A stretch of 64,000 nucleotides of DNA from CBDBCU01 sp965242615. Its GTDB lineage: Bacteria > Chloroflexota > Dehalococcoidia > Lucifugimonadales > UBA3495. Numbering within the stretch: the stretch's first letter is position 1; each line of letters opens with the position of its first letter. Under the pieces are notes generated by a model, which saw only the letters and a list, made by a program, of their open reading frames with translations, ran no database searches and was not told the DNA's origin. The stretch lies in assembly GCA_965242615.1 (NCBI GenBank), contig CBDESR010000005.1, forward strand, positions 1,736,001 through 1,800,000. Direction: 5' to 3'. Below are positions 8,410-17,588 of the stretch, one piece after another. A program made the translations under genes and the position numbers.

Positions 8410-8526
8410 TTCCTGCATTCCTTGTTAAAACTGGGTATATTTCCGCCCGCAGCTCGGGCCGGGTCTCGGCGGTAGCGGCGGATGGATAGCATAGACGCTG
8501 TGGCCGCCGCCCGTCCTTTCCGCGTT

Positions 8527-11500
8527 TTATACCAGACGCTCCCCCTCCGGCGGCAGCGGCGGCGGCTGGCGCAGCGCCGCGGGAACCGGCGGCAACCCGC
8601 TGAGGTCGAGCAAAGGCCCGTTCACCACCGCCGCCAGCAATTCCTCCTGCTCCGGGTAAGTCGCCACGGTAGCCTCCAACACCCACAGCAGTTCCAGCAG
8701 CTCCTCAGTGAAACTGGCCGGCCAAACCGTGGGGCGTAGATCATCCAGCGGCGACGACTTCTTGCCCGCCCCATCCCGCATCCGGTACTTCAGCCACGAC
8801 TGTACTACTTTCAGCCCCGATACCGAATACTCATATACTTCCGGCGTCACCGGCTCGAACTGTCCGTCCCCCACGTGCAGCGTACCGGCGGCGGCATCAT
8901 ACCGGAAAGATGCCGGATAGCCGTCAGCCTCCTGCGACACCCCAACAGTACACCGGGCCGCCCCATTGGGAACTTGCCCCCGCCGCCAGCCTTCCGGTAG
9001 GTAACTTTCGCCGTAAGTATGCAGCCACAACAGCTTTGCGCCAATATCCCGCCCTTGCTCGAACAGCCCGGCATCCGCCGTCAACGGCGCCCGTACCTGA
9101 CGGGTTTTCAGTTCGTTGTAGTACCGCCGGGTAAAAGCCGGTTGCCCCAGAATGCCGTACAAGTAAGCGGCCAAATCCTCCGGAGTTACGACCCGCCCGT
9201 ACCGCTCCGCCAGCAACTCCAGCAGGCCGGGCCGTAGATTAGCCTCCGTTGCCGCCCCGTCCCGGTACAGCGGCATAACATCCTTGCCGCCGCCGCCCAA
9301 TTGATCCAAGTCCGGCAGCAACGCCGACGCAACCAGTGCCGGCCCATAACCCAGCAGTCGGGTCAGGCGGCTTATCAAATATATCTGCCGGTCGTTGCCG
9401 TAGCATTGCCACAGGGACGGCCGCGGCCGGGAAATTAGCCGCCCATCGGCAATCAATGACTGGCGGTCAAGAAAACGATAGGCATACCGTATCCTGGGCG
9501 GGACTGGAGTATCGGCCGGCAGTTCGTCCAGGGGCGTCGTTTCGGATCCCGACAACAAGGCACCCCGATAGGCTCCGCTGATACGTCGATCGTCGGTTTC
9601 CCGCAGTGCCGTTGACTTATCCGACGCCCTCAGCAACTCCCGCCACCGCCGCTCCAAGGTAGCGGCATCCCCGCAAATAGGCCAAGTGCGCTTGAGCTGC
9701 ACCCCGGAATGTTGCCACGGCATCAAGTCAGTCAGCAACGGCCAGTCAAAATAAACCCCGGTTCCGGCCGGCCGGAACGGGGCTTGCCATTCCTCCGGAC
9801 ATTCCCGCCAAGCCACCGTCTCAAAGTTAGTGATGGCATCCAGCGCCGTCAGTTTTTCCCCGCGACTGCCGGCAATGCGGGCGTAACGCACCCGAGCCGG
9901 CTCTGCCTTTGGCTCGTCCTTGCGGTAGGCCACCGCAATCGCTACCGGCGTCTGGATGTTAAAGACATTTTCGCTTTTGCGCGGCCCGCGCCCCTCACCG
10001 CCCAAGTCCAGGATCCAGATTTCATCGCAGACCCGGCGCAGATGTTCCCGCATCCCGGCAAAGGCGTTCCCCTCCAGATAACTGGCCGCGCTGATAAAGC
10101 TCACTACTCCCGGCCCGGCGCTCTCCGGCTGCTCAAACACCTTCCACAAAGCCCAACGCCAGAAATAGACATAAAGGTTGTAAAGGTTTTTCAAGTGGAC
10201 GCCGTGGCCGGCGTTGCGCGCCGGTTTCAGAAAATCCCTCAGGATGGGCCGGTCATCCGTCCCTTCGTCCCCCTGCCGCACCCAACCGCCGGCCGCCGCC
10301 GCCCGATGCCGGTCATACGGCGGATTGCCCAGACAAACCAGAACCTTGGCCTCCTTTTTGACTTGCAGCGCCCGCTCATGCTCTTGGGACAAAGCCTGCG
10401 CCGGCCCAAAGTAGCCCTGTATCGGCAGCCGGTTAGGGCTTTCCAAAGTGTCCGTCAAATAGATTTGCGCGCCATCCTCCGGCAGCCGGGCATTCCGGCC
10501 GCGTAGCGCATTGGCTACCCGCAGCTCCGTCACCGCGTAAGGCCCCACCATCACCTCAAACCCGTAGAGATTTTGCGCCAGTTGCGTCGCCTGCCCGGCT
10601 ACCGCCCCACTGCCCTGCCGCTCAGCAACCCGCTGCAAGGTGTGGTCGATGATGCCCAGCAGATAAGTGCCGGTGCCAGTAGCCGGGTCTAAAGTGAGCA
10701 CATCCGGTGCCGCGAAGCCTTGCGCCTTGCCCAAGCGGTTGACCAGCAGGTCATCCACCAGCCGCACTTGGGCCCGCACTATTTCAATCGGAGTGTAATA
10801 GACCCCGGCATCCTTACGCAGCTTGGGGTCATACTCCGCCAGAAAATCCTCGTAAAAGTAAAGCCACGGATCCGCCGGCGCCACCAAGCTATCCGGCGAT
10901 ACCGCTCCCACCAGGCGCAGTATCATATTCAGGGATGCGGCGATTTCCCCCCGCACTTGCCGGTCGGTCAGCGCCGCCAGCGCGCTGGACAACAGATTGT
11001 GCTGATACTGCAATGCCGCCGGGGCATTTTCCAGCGTAAGACTGCCCCCGCCGCCGGCCCCTTGCCCCCGCGCCAGCAACAGGGCGAATACTACCGTTTG
11101 GGCGTACGCGTCGGCAAACTGTTCGTTGGCGGCGTTGGGAAATAGCAACTCCCGCCAACCGGCCGCCACCCGATTCAGCGGCGACCCCGGTATCTCTAAG
11201 GATTCGGCCACATCATCCCGCAGAAACCGGCAAAGCGGCGCCAATTGGGCCGCCAACCCTTTCAAGTCAATGTTGCCCCGCCCATCGGTCGGGATAACCG
11301 GCTCCCAACTCAGAAAGTCAAAAAGCAGCTGGTTAAGGGAAGTTGCCGCGGCCCGACCGACCGCTTGCCGACCGTCCCGGGTTACATTGCCCGCCAGACG
11401 TACCGTTGCCGCCACCGGCTGGCCATAGCGGTAAAGCGCCCATTCGTTGCCATCGGTATATAGAATGTTAGGCAGTTCCGCGAACCGGTAAAACTGCTCC

Positions 11501-11802
11501 CGGTCGTGGCCGCTGAACCGACTCTTTTCGACCCCTTTGCCCGGGGCTTTCAATTCGGCATAGCCGGTCAACAGCCCCCCGGCATTGACGGCGTAATCCG
11601 GCTTGCCCAAACGCCCCGGCAGCAAAGTCTCCCCAACGCAGACCACATCCTTGTCCCTGGCAGCCCCGACGCTTTGCAGCAGCGTCTCAAAAGGGGCGCG
11701 CAGCTGTTCCTCCGGTTCGCCGGCCGCCGCTCCGCTGAACTTGCCGGTTACTTCAGCGGCAAAATTGCCCAAGGCGTTATAAACTTCGTTGGCGGTAGTC
11801 AT
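8527..11802 (-). CDS. single-chain restriction-modification protein (type ISP/IIG-like N6-adenine methyltransferase-nuclease)
   Basis: 1091 aa. The N-terminus carries a PD-(D/E)XK signature, P68-D69 then E83-L-K85 (GYAELKAPGKG). A helical spacer leads to a gamma-class N6-adenine methyltransferase: GVYYTP (333-338), SAM motif DPATGTGTYLL (372-382) and catalytic NPPY (493-496). The remaining 500 residues hold the target-recognition region and match the C-terminus of type ISP enzymes in style (YRFLDRQSLIADGRLISRPR). The SF2 helicase of true type ISP enzymes is absent, giving a type IIG-like layout. It starts 33 bases after dxr on the same strand and is probably co-transcribed. ATG with GCGAGGA upstream. 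Confidence 0.85.
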   Translation of the reverse strand: MTTANEVYNALGNFAAEVTGKFSGAAAGEPEEQLRAPFETLLQSVGAARDKDVVCVGETLLPGRLGKPDYAVNAGGLLTGYAELKAPGKGVEKSRFSGHDREQFYRFAELPNILYTDGNEWALYRYGQPVAATVRLAGNVTRDGRQAVGRAAATSLNQLLFDFLSWEPVIPTDGRGNIDLKGLAAQLAPLCRFLRDDVAESLEIPGSPLNRVAAGWRELLFPNAANEQFADAYAQTVVFALLLARGQGAGGGGSLTLENAPAALQYQHNLLSSALAALTDRQVRGEIAASLNMILRLVGAVSPDSLVAPADPWLYFYEDFLAEYDPKLRKDAGVYYTPIEIVRAQVRLVDDLLVNRLGKAQGFAAPDVLTLDPATGTGTYLLGIIDHTLQRVAERQGSGAVAGQATQLAQNLYGFEVMVGPYAVTELRVANALRGRNARLPEDGAQIYLTDTLESPNRLPIQGYFGPAQALSQEHERALQVKKEAKVLVCLGNPPYDRHRAAAAGGWVRQGDEGTDDRPILRDFLKPARNAGHGVHLKNLYNLYVYFWRWALWKVFEQPESAGPGVVSFISAASYLEGNAFAGMREHLRRVCDEIWILDLGGEGRGPRKSENVFNIQTPVAIAVAYRKDEPKAEPARVRYARIAGSRGEKLTALDAITNFETVAWRECPEEWQAPFRPAGTGVYFDWPLLTDLMPWQHSGVQLKRTWPICGDAATLERRWRELLRASDKSTALRETDDRRISGAYRGALLSGSETTPLDELPADTPVPPRIRYAYRFLDRQSLIADGRLISRPRPSLWQCYGNDRQIYLISRLTRLLGYGPALVASALLPDLDQLGGGGKDVMPLYRDGAATEANLRPGLLELLAERYGRVVTPEDLAAYLYGILGQPAFTRRYYNELKTRQVRAPLTADAGLFEQGRDIGAKLLWLHTYGESYLPEGWRRGQVPNGAARCTVGVSQEADGYPASFRYDAAAGTLHVGDGQFEPVTPEVYEYSVSGLKVVQSWLKYRMRDGAGKKSSPLDDLRPTVWPASFTEELLELLWVLEATVATYPEQEELLAAVVNGPLLDLSGLPPVPAALRQPPPLPPEGERLV

Positions 11803-11835
11803 CCCCGCAGCAATCCTCGCTAACCCGCCGAACCC

Positions 11836-12981
11836 TTATCGTCCCTTGGCCGCCGTCAACTTGGCGACCACTTCCCCAGCTTTCCCGGTAGCCCACTCAT
11901 CCGCCGCCAGCAGTTCCTCGACCGACAATCCCGGCGTTGGCTGATGCGCTTCCAGCGTCGCCGCCAGCACCCGGTAAATATCGCCAAAGCCGATTTGCCC
12001 CGCCAGAAATGCCTCCACCGCCACCTCATCGGCCGCGCTCAACGCCGCCGGATAAGTCTGCTCCTGCCGCGCCGCATCCAACGCCAAGCCAAAGCAAGGA
12101 TAGCGTTCCGGCTCCAGCGGGTAAAAGTCCAGCCCTTGCGCCATCCCCGTATCCAGCCGCGGCACCAGCCCGTCATTAGCCAACCGCCGGGGATAAAACA
12201 GGGCGTACTGGATTGGCAGCCGCATACTCGGCGGCCCCAGTTGCGCTTTCACCGACCCATCAGCGAACTCCACCATCGAATGGATCGTGCTTTGCGGATG
12301 AATTACCACCTCAATCTTTTCCCAAGGGACGCCAAACAGCCAATGGGACTCGATAACCTCAAAGGCTTTGTTAATCAGCGTCGCCGAGTCAATGGTTATC
12401 TTGCGCCCCATCCGCCAAGTGGGATGTTGCAAAGCCTGTTCCGGCGTGGCCGCCGCAATATCACCCAGCGGCGTATTGCGGAACGGCCCGCCGGATGCCG
12501 TGATAATCAGTCGTTGAATGGGATTATCCTTTTCCCCTTGCAAACACTGCCAGATGGCGCTGGGTTCGCTGTCCACCGGCAGAATGGCCCCGCCGTAACG
12601 CCCTTCCCAGGCTTTCAGCGTCGGCCCGGCCATCACAATCGGCTCCTTGTTCGACAGGGCTACCGTCTTGCCCTGTTGCAGCGCTTGCAAGGTAGGCAGC
12701 AGCCCGGCGGCCCCGCTGGTCGCCACCATCACCAAATCCACCCCCTCCAGACCCACCATCTCCTCCATTGGCGCAAAGACCGCCCCCGCCGGCCAATCCG
12801 CCGCCCCGGCCCGCGAGTAAATATAGCGGGGCTGAAACTCCGCCGCCTGCTGCCGCAGCAGTTCCAAATTCGACCCGGCTGCCAAGCCCACTACCTCGAA
12901 CTCCCGGGGGAAAGCCCGCACAATATCTAGGGTCTGGCAACCGATGGAGCCGGTGGAGCCGAGGACGACTATTCTTTTCAT
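11836..12981 (-). CDS. dxr: 1-deoxy-D-xylulose 5-phosphate reductoisomerase
   Basis: 381 aa; converts DXP to MEP using NADPH in the non-mevalonate isoprenoid pathway. The NADPH loop GSTGSIG is at 7-13, the SNKEPIVMAG and PVDSEPSAIWQCL segments form the metal/substrate site, and ITASGGPFR and the TLINKAFEVIE helix are recognisable. Some normally conserved residues differ (VDSEP where VDSEH is usual; PPSMR where PDMR is usual), so it is a divergent member. Start ATG 12981 chosen because GGGGAG lies 8 bases upstream; the long open frame upstream is spurious. It sits between cdsA and the inserted restriction-modification gene. Confidence 0.93.
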   Translation of the reverse strand: MKRIVVLGSTGSIGCQTLDIVRAFPREFEVVGLAAGSNLELLRQQAAEFQPRYIYSRAGAADWPAGAVFAPMEEMVGLEGVDLVMVATSGAAGLLPTLQALQQGKTVALSNKEPIVMAGPTLKAWEGRYGGAILPVDSEPSAIWQCLQGEKDNPIQRLIITASGGPFRNTPLGDIAAATPEQALQHPTWRMGRKITIDSATLINKAFEVIESHWLFGVPWEKIEVVIHPQSTIHSMVEFADGSVKAQLGPPSMRLPIQYALFYPRRLANDGLVPRLDTGMAQGLDFYPLEPERYPCFGLALDAARQEQTYPAALSAADEVAVEAFLAGQIGFGDIYRVLAATLEAHQPTPGLSVEELLAADEWATGKAGEVVAKLTAAKGR

Positions 12982-13073
12982 TTTCCCGCTCCCCTGAAGT
13001 TGCTTGACCCGGCTGACCGGCTCCCACTTTACCCCGTAACGGCGCTTTTGACAAATCCCGGCCGATTTGTCGG

Positions 13074-14090
13074 TCATTCCCCGTAGCGCAGCGCCAGCGC
13101 CGCCAGGTAATACACCGTCGGAATCGTCAGCAGCAGGCTGTCCAGCCGATCCAGCATACCGCCATGCCCGGGGAAAAGACGGCCGGCATCCTTGACCTGG
13201 GCAATGCGCTTCAGTTTTGACTCCAGTAAATCGCCGCCCTGCGCCGCAATGCCTACCGCCGCCCCCAGCAACGCCGGCTGCCACCAAACCAGTTCCAGGT
13301 TCAGGTACCGTTGTAGCGGCAAGGCCAGCAGCAGGGCGGCGATAACCGCCGCCGCCAACCCGCCGGCCGCCCCTTCCCAGGTCTTGCCGGGGCTGAGCGA
13401 CGGCGCCATTTTGTGCCGTCCCGCCAACCGCCCGACAAAATACGCCCCGGTGTCGGTGGCAAAGGTCGTCAGCAGGGCAAAAATCAGCCAGTTGCGCCCC
13501 AATTCATACCCGTAACCGGAAATGTCCCCGGTGTCACCCAACTGCGCCAGCAGCGGTATATGCGCCAACAGAAATCCCACATACACCGGCCCGCCGACCA
13601 GCCAGGCCGCCATCCCCGGCCCTTGCCGCCCCTGGTAAAAGGCAATCAGCCACAGCAGCGACAGGAAAGCCCCGCCGACTAGGATGGCTAGAGCAATAAT
13701 CCAGAACTGCCGCGTCCCGTCCGCTGCCCACCCGCCCAGCACAAAGGCGGCGACCCATGGAATGCCCAAAGCTAACGGCAAAAGCGTCTTGCCATCATCA
13801 GTTGCGCCCTTGGCCGCCGGGGTTGCTGGCGGCGGTTCAACCGGCGCGACCGGCAAGGAATCCGGGGCTTCCTCTGTTGCCGGACGATGACTTTCCGGCG
13901 GGCGCAGCCGATAGAACTCCCGGATGCCCAAGCCGGCCGCCAGCAGCGTCAGCAATACAATCCAGTGAACGCCGCCCCACCACAGGGCGGCAAAAAGCAA
14001 AGGCAATCCCACCAGGGCGGTGAGTAGCCGCCGGAGCAAGGCTTCAGCCCTCGGGCTGGATGTTGCCGAACCGCCGCTGCCGGTTGCCAA
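13074..14090 (-). CDS. cdsA: phosphatidate cytidylyltransferase
   Basis: 338 aa multispanning membrane enzyme that makes CDP-diacylglycerol from phosphatidate and CTP. The CdsA signature is clear near the C-terminus: SKLKRIAQVKDAGRLFPGHG followed by GMLDRLDSLL. About eight hydrophobic segments are present. A proline-rich insert (EEAPDSLPVAPVEPPPATPA) after the second segment is unusual. The annotated ATG overlaps the end of uppS by 47 bases; a TTG at 14039, just after the uppS stop, is an alternative start that would remove the overlap. Part of the frr-uppS-cdsA-dxr run. Confidence 0.92.
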   Translation of the reverse strand: MATGSGGSATSSPRAEALLRRLLTALVGLPLLFAALWWGGVHWIVLLTLLAAGLGIREFYRLRPPESHRPATEEAPDSLPVAPVEPPPATPAAKGATDDGKTLLPLALGIPWVAAFVLGGWAADGTRQFWIIALAILVGGAFLSLLWLIAFYQGRQGPGMAAWLVGGPVYVGFLLAHIPLLAQLGDTGDISGYGYELGRNWLIFALLTTFATDTGAYFVGRLAGRHKMAPSLSPGKTWEGAAGGLAAAVIAALLLALPLQRYLNLELVWWQPALLGAAVGIAAQGGDLLESKLKRIAQVKDAGRLFPGHGGMLDRLDSLLLTIPTVYYLAALALRYGE

Positions 14091-14871
14091 AGGAATCCAA
14101 CGCCTTTCCCAGTTCGGCCGCGTCCAAATCCGGCCACAAAGTATCCGTATGGTAATACTCGCTGTAAGCCGATTGCCACAGCAGAAAATTGCTGATCCGC
14201 AGTTCCCCGCCGGTGCGGATTATCAAATCCGGATCCGGGCAATGGGCCGTGAACAATTGCCGGCTGAACAGCTTTTCGTCCACTTCCTCCGCGGCCACGC
14301 CCTCCCGGATTAGCCGCTGCACCGCCGCCAGAATCTCCTGCCGCCCGCCGTAGTCAAAGGCCAGATTCAGTACCAAGCCAGTATTGCCGGCCGTCTGCGC
14401 CTTGATACGCTCGATGGATTGGCAAAGTTCCGGGGAAAGCCGCTCCGTCTGACCGATGTGAAAGACCCGCACCTTCTTTTCCATCAGCAGATTGCCTTCC
14501 TGCTCCAGAGCTTCCTGAAACAGTTCAATGATGCCCGTCACCTCCTCCGACGGCCGCATCCAGTTTTCCGTGGAAAAGGCATACAGGGTCAGATACTCCA
14601 CGCCCCGGTCAATCATCAAATCCAGCGCCCGGGGGATAGCGTCCACCCCTTCCCGGTGACCGTCCAGCCGCGGCAATCCCCGCTGCCGGGCCCAGCGCCC
14701 GTTGCCGTCCATAATGATGGCGACATGACGCGGCACACCGGCCGGCCGGACTTGACCGGCCGCCGCTTTTACCCCCGGAGCCGGCGCGGCCGCAACCCGC
14801 TCCCCGCCCACTGGCCCGGCGGAATCGGCGGCAGCAGCCAGGGAATGAACCGGGCTGGTACGGGCTTGCAT
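14044..14871 (-). CDS. uppS: undecaprenyl diphosphate synthase (cis-prenyltransferase)
   Basis: 275 aa; condenses isopentenyl diphosphate onto farnesyl diphosphate to make the cell-wall lipid carrier. The core begins with HVAIIMDGNGRWARQRGL, catalytic D55, followed by GHREGVDAI; LNLAFDYGGRQEI and the RTGGELRISNFLLWQSAYSE signature are intact. The first 45 residues are a low-complexity Ala/Pro/Gly extension not usual for the family. Start ATG 14871 supported by GGGGAG 9 bases upstream. It overlaps the start of cdsA and is 17 bases after frr. Confidence 0.94.
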   Translation of the reverse strand: MQARTSPVHSLAAAADSAGPVGGERVAAAPAPGVKAAAGQVRPAGVPRHVAIIMDGNGRWARQRGLPRLDGHREGVDAIPRALDLMIDRGVEYLTLYAFSTENWMRPSEEVTGIIELFQEALEQEGNLLMEKKVRVFHIGQTERLSPELCQSIERIKAQTAGNTGLVLNLAFDYGGRQEILAAVQRLIREGVAAEEVDEKLFSRQLFTAHCPDPDLIIRTGGELRISNFLLWQSAYSEYYHTDTLWPDLDAAELGKALDSFGNRQRRFGNIQPEG

Positions 14872-14887
14872 ACCGGTCTCCCCGCCC

Positions 14888-15478
14888 CTAGACCTGCATA
14901 ATCTCCGCCTCTTTAGCGGCGGCAACCTGGTCGATGTCCTTGATATGGGCGTCGGTAGTCTTTTGCAGCTGCTCCTGGCTGCGGCGGTTCTGGTCCTGGG
15001 AAATCGCCTTATCCCGCTCCAGTTTCCGCAGAGTTTCCAACCCGTCCCGGCGCACATTGCGGACCGACACCTTGCCCTCCTCGATCTTGCGCTTCAGCAG
15101 GCGCACCAGTTCCTGCCGCCGTTCCTGGTTCAGGGGCGGGATTGGCACGGTGATAATGTTGCCGTCATTGGAAGGGTTAAAGCCCAGGTCGGAGCGCATC
15201 AGGCTCTTTTCAATTTCCCGCAGCGACTGCTTGTCCCAGGGCTGTACCAGGATCGCCCGGGCATCCGGAGCGGAAATCGAAGCCAACTGCTTCAGCGGCG
15301 TCGGCGAACCGTAGTAATCCACGGCCACATTCTCGATGAGCGAGGGCGTAGCCCGGCCGGTACGGAGCGCCGCCAATTCCCGCTGCAAGGCTTCCCTTGA
15401 CCGGCCCATCTTGCGCTCCACCTCTTGGAGCACCGCCTCCGGAGTCAACTGGATTTCGGCATTATCCTGTTCCGGCAT
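14888..15478 (-). CDS. frr: ribosome recycling factor
   Basis: 196 aa, slightly longer than the usual 185 because of about 10 extra N-terminal residues. Family segments: ELAALRTGRATPSLIENVAV, YYGSPTPLKQLASIS, RSDLGFNPSNDGN and RRDGLETLRKLERDK. It splits post-termination ribosomes with EF-G. A GGAGGT Shine-Dalgarno is 10 bases before the ATG. Normally frr directly follows pyrH; here a methyltransferase/HNH cassette separates them and a candidate promoter lies just upstream. Confidence 0.96.
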   Translation of the reverse strand: MPEQDNAEIQLTPEAVLQEVERKMGRSREALQRELAALRTGRATPSLIENVAVDYYGSPTPLKQLASISAPDARAILVQPWDKQSLREIEKSLMRSDLGFNPSNDGNIITVPIPPLNQERRQELVRLLKRKIEEGKVSVRNVRRDGLETLRKLERDKAISQDQNRRSQEQLQKTTDAHIKDIDQVAAAKEAEIMQV

Positions 15479-15538
15479 AACTAAAAATACCTCCGGGCTG
15501 CTGGTCTGTTTTATCCCGGCCGCTTACTGACCAGTAAT

Positions 15539-15547
15539 AATATACCA
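15539..15547 (-). promoter_or_regulatory. candidate extended -10 promoter for frr
   Basis: On the minus strand TGGTATATT (TGn plus TATATT) lies about 60 bases upstream of frr, in the 103-base gap after the restriction-modification cassette. No good -35 is seen, as is usual for extended -10 promoters. It would let frr and the downstream genes be expressed without reading through the cassette. Confidence 0.4.
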
Positions 15548-15581
15548 TACATCTTGCAATGGAGAATTGCTACTGCAACCG

Positions 15582-17588
15582 TTAGACACTGCTTTCCACG
15601 ATGGACAGGGTTCGTTCCCGCAACTCGGCTTTCTGATCAATGATAGCCGCGATTTCGGCGGCGATTTTCCCGACTTCGGCCGGGTCTTTGCTGATGGGCA
15701 ACGCGACTTCGTTGAAACGGTTGCCGATGGTGGAAATGGTGGCCTGCACAAAGGTCTTGGCGTCAATCTGTTTCCGCACCACCTTGCTGTTCAGCAGATA
15801 GAACAGATAGTAGGGGTCGATGAAATCCTGATCCAGTACCCGTATTTTTTTCAGATGGCTCTGGATGATGATTCGCAAGTCCAGCCGGGTAACAATGGCC
15901 GTGCGGCCAATCAGGAAAGTACCATCGCTGACTAACAGGATGTCCTTTTCCTGAATGTCTTGTAGCAGCTGATATTCCGCGAACACCTCCTCAGCGACGC
16001 ATTTGATGGGGTCAAACTTGATTTCCCAATTCACGATGCCGCTGGTTCGGATAAAGGGCACCTTGCCCGTGCCGTAATGCTGGGAGCCGATTTCATCGCC
16101 CCGGGTGATTTGCAGAACTTTCTGGTCAACCAGTTCCCCGATAGACACCAGGGAGTATTTCCCACTGCGCCGCAAGTCCTCCAGTTCTTGGCGGATTTCC
16201 GGGTTGTAATAGGCCGGGACGAAAATCTGGTCAACCAGATCCGCGTAGCGTATGCGGAACCCTAGGTGATTGGCCCCTTTCCCGTACTCCCAAAGGCCGG
16301 CTGTGCCGTAGTTTTGGGCGATTGTTGATACTTCGTCGTCCAAAACTTTATCCCCGGACGGGGTGTCCGTCTTGTAAATCGGCTTGCCGTTTTTGTTATG
16401 GCCCACCGTATTGGCGATAGCCATAAACAAGTCGCGCCGGGCGGGTTTTTTCTCCAGGAAAAGTACGCTGGTTTTGGTGTGGGTGCTGGGTTGAAAGGTC
16501 TCTTGCGGCAGGCTGACGACTCCGATAACCGAGCTTACGCTGGAGATGTATTCCCAGATGTACCGGTCGGACGGATTGCCGAAAACTCCTTCCGGCAGCA
16601 CGATGCCGAGCTTGCCGCCTTCTTTTAGCAATTGCAGGCAGCGTTCAATAAACAGAACCTGCGGCGACTGCCGCTCCAACAGCCGGTCGGTTCGGCGCCA
16701 TCCGCCTTGCTTCTGCCAACGGTGACCGAGTTGATATTGACTTAACAGACGCTCGCCCAAGACCGGGATTTTCGCGCCAAAGGGCGGGTTAGTGAGGACA
16801 ATATCAAACTGCCCACACGCGATATTTTCCCTTACCTCTTGACTCCACTGCACCGGGCTTTCCAAGCTGTTCGCGCAATGGATATGGCAGTCCGCGGCGT
16901 CTAAAAGAGAAAGATAGGCTTTGGCGATAGTTGCCAGAAAGCTGTCTTTCTCAATACCGGCAAGACAGGAATACTGTTTCTCGTGGGAAAGGCAGTAGCG
17001 CAGGGCGTAGGCCAGAAAGCCGCCGCTGCCGCAGGCCGGGTCAATTATCCGGTCGCCGGACTGAGGTGAAAGAACGTCAATCATCATCTGAACGACATTC
17101 CGCGGGGTAAAGAACTGACCCTCGCTGCCCCGGAAAGCGGAACCAATCAGCTCCTCGAAGGCATCCCCGATAACATCCCGGTCGGCTTGCAAAATGGAGT
17201 AACTCTCCAATTTTGCGACTACGAAAGACAAATCCACCGGCCCGATTTCGATTTTTTCGTCCCGCTCGAAAATCCCGGAATAGGTATTTTTCACCTCGTC
17301 GAACAGCTTGTTGACCCGCGCTTGGAGCCGGTTGACATTCTCCTCAGGGCGGTTGGCGAACTCCGCCAACCCGACGCTGTTTTTTTCATCGTAAATCTTG
17401 CAAAACAGCAGACGCATAATGTTTTGCGCGATTTTCTCGTCCCGGGTGATGCCGGTCACATTGCCGGCAAAGTAATCCCGTATCTCCCGGAAAATCACTT
17501 TCAGGTTGTTGACCGGCTGCAAGTCGGCCAGGCTGAGCCGCTTTGCCCCTTGCCAAGACGACGGGATGGAAAAATCGGGCGTTGCCAC
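15582..17588 (-). CDS. type I-like N6-adenine methyltransferase fused to a specificity (TRD) domain
   Basis: 668 aa from a GTG directly following the stop of the HNH-like gene; GAGGGGGC just upstream serves as ribosome site. The HsdM-type N-terminal helical domain is at 1-150, FTPR at 160-163, SAM motif DPACGSGGF at 183-191 and catalytic NPPF at 267-270. From about 440 the sequence changes to a single HsdS-like target-recognition half (VSIGELVDQKVLQITRGDEI, FIRTSGI, FLIGRTAIV, QATISTIGNRF) ending in a coiled coil (AAIIDQKAELRERTLSI). No HsdR translocase is adjacent, so the cutting partner is likely the upstream HNH-like protein. Confidence 0.88.
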   Translation of the reverse strand: MATPDFSIPSSWQGAKRLSLADLQPVNNLKVIFREIRDYFAGNVTGITRDEKIAQNIMRLLFCKIYDEKNSVGLAEFANRPEENVNRLQARVNKLFDEVKNTYSGIFERDEKIEIGPVDLSFVVAKLESYSILQADRDVIGDAFEELIGSAFRGSEGQFFTPRNVVQMMIDVLSPQSGDRIIDPACGSGGFLAYALRYCLSHEKQYSCLAGIEKDSFLATIAKAYLSLLDAADCHIHCANSLESPVQWSQEVRENIACGQFDIVLTNPPFGAKIPVLGERLLSQYQLGHRWQKQGGWRRTDRLLERQSPQVLFIERCLQLLKEGGKLGIVLPEGVFGNPSDRYIWEYISSVSSVIGVVSLPQETFQPSTHTKTSVLFLEKKPARRDLFMAIANTVGHNKNGKPIYKTDTPSGDKVLDDEVSTIAQNYGTAGLWEYGKGANHLGFRIRYADLVDQIFVPAYYNPEIRQELEDLRRSGKYSLVSIGELVDQKVLQITRGDEIGSQHYGTGKVPFIRTSGIVNWEIKFDPIKCVAEEVFAEYQLLQDIQEKDILLVSDGTFLIGRTAIVTRLDLRIIIQSHLKKIRVLDQDFIDPYYLFYLLNSKVVRKQIDAKTFVQATISTIGNRFNEVALPISKDPAEVGKIAAEIAAIIDQKAELRERTLSIVESSV

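Noticed and set aside
13050..13071. GACAAATC...GATTTGTC hairpin between cdsA and dxr
   Set aside because: Followed by A on the minus strand, not T, so not a terminator for these genes; could be chance.
12982..13287. 102-residue N-terminal extension of dxr
   Set aside because: It overlaps cdsA, lacks a ribosome site and precedes the canonical MKRIVVLGSTGSIG start that has GGGGAG.
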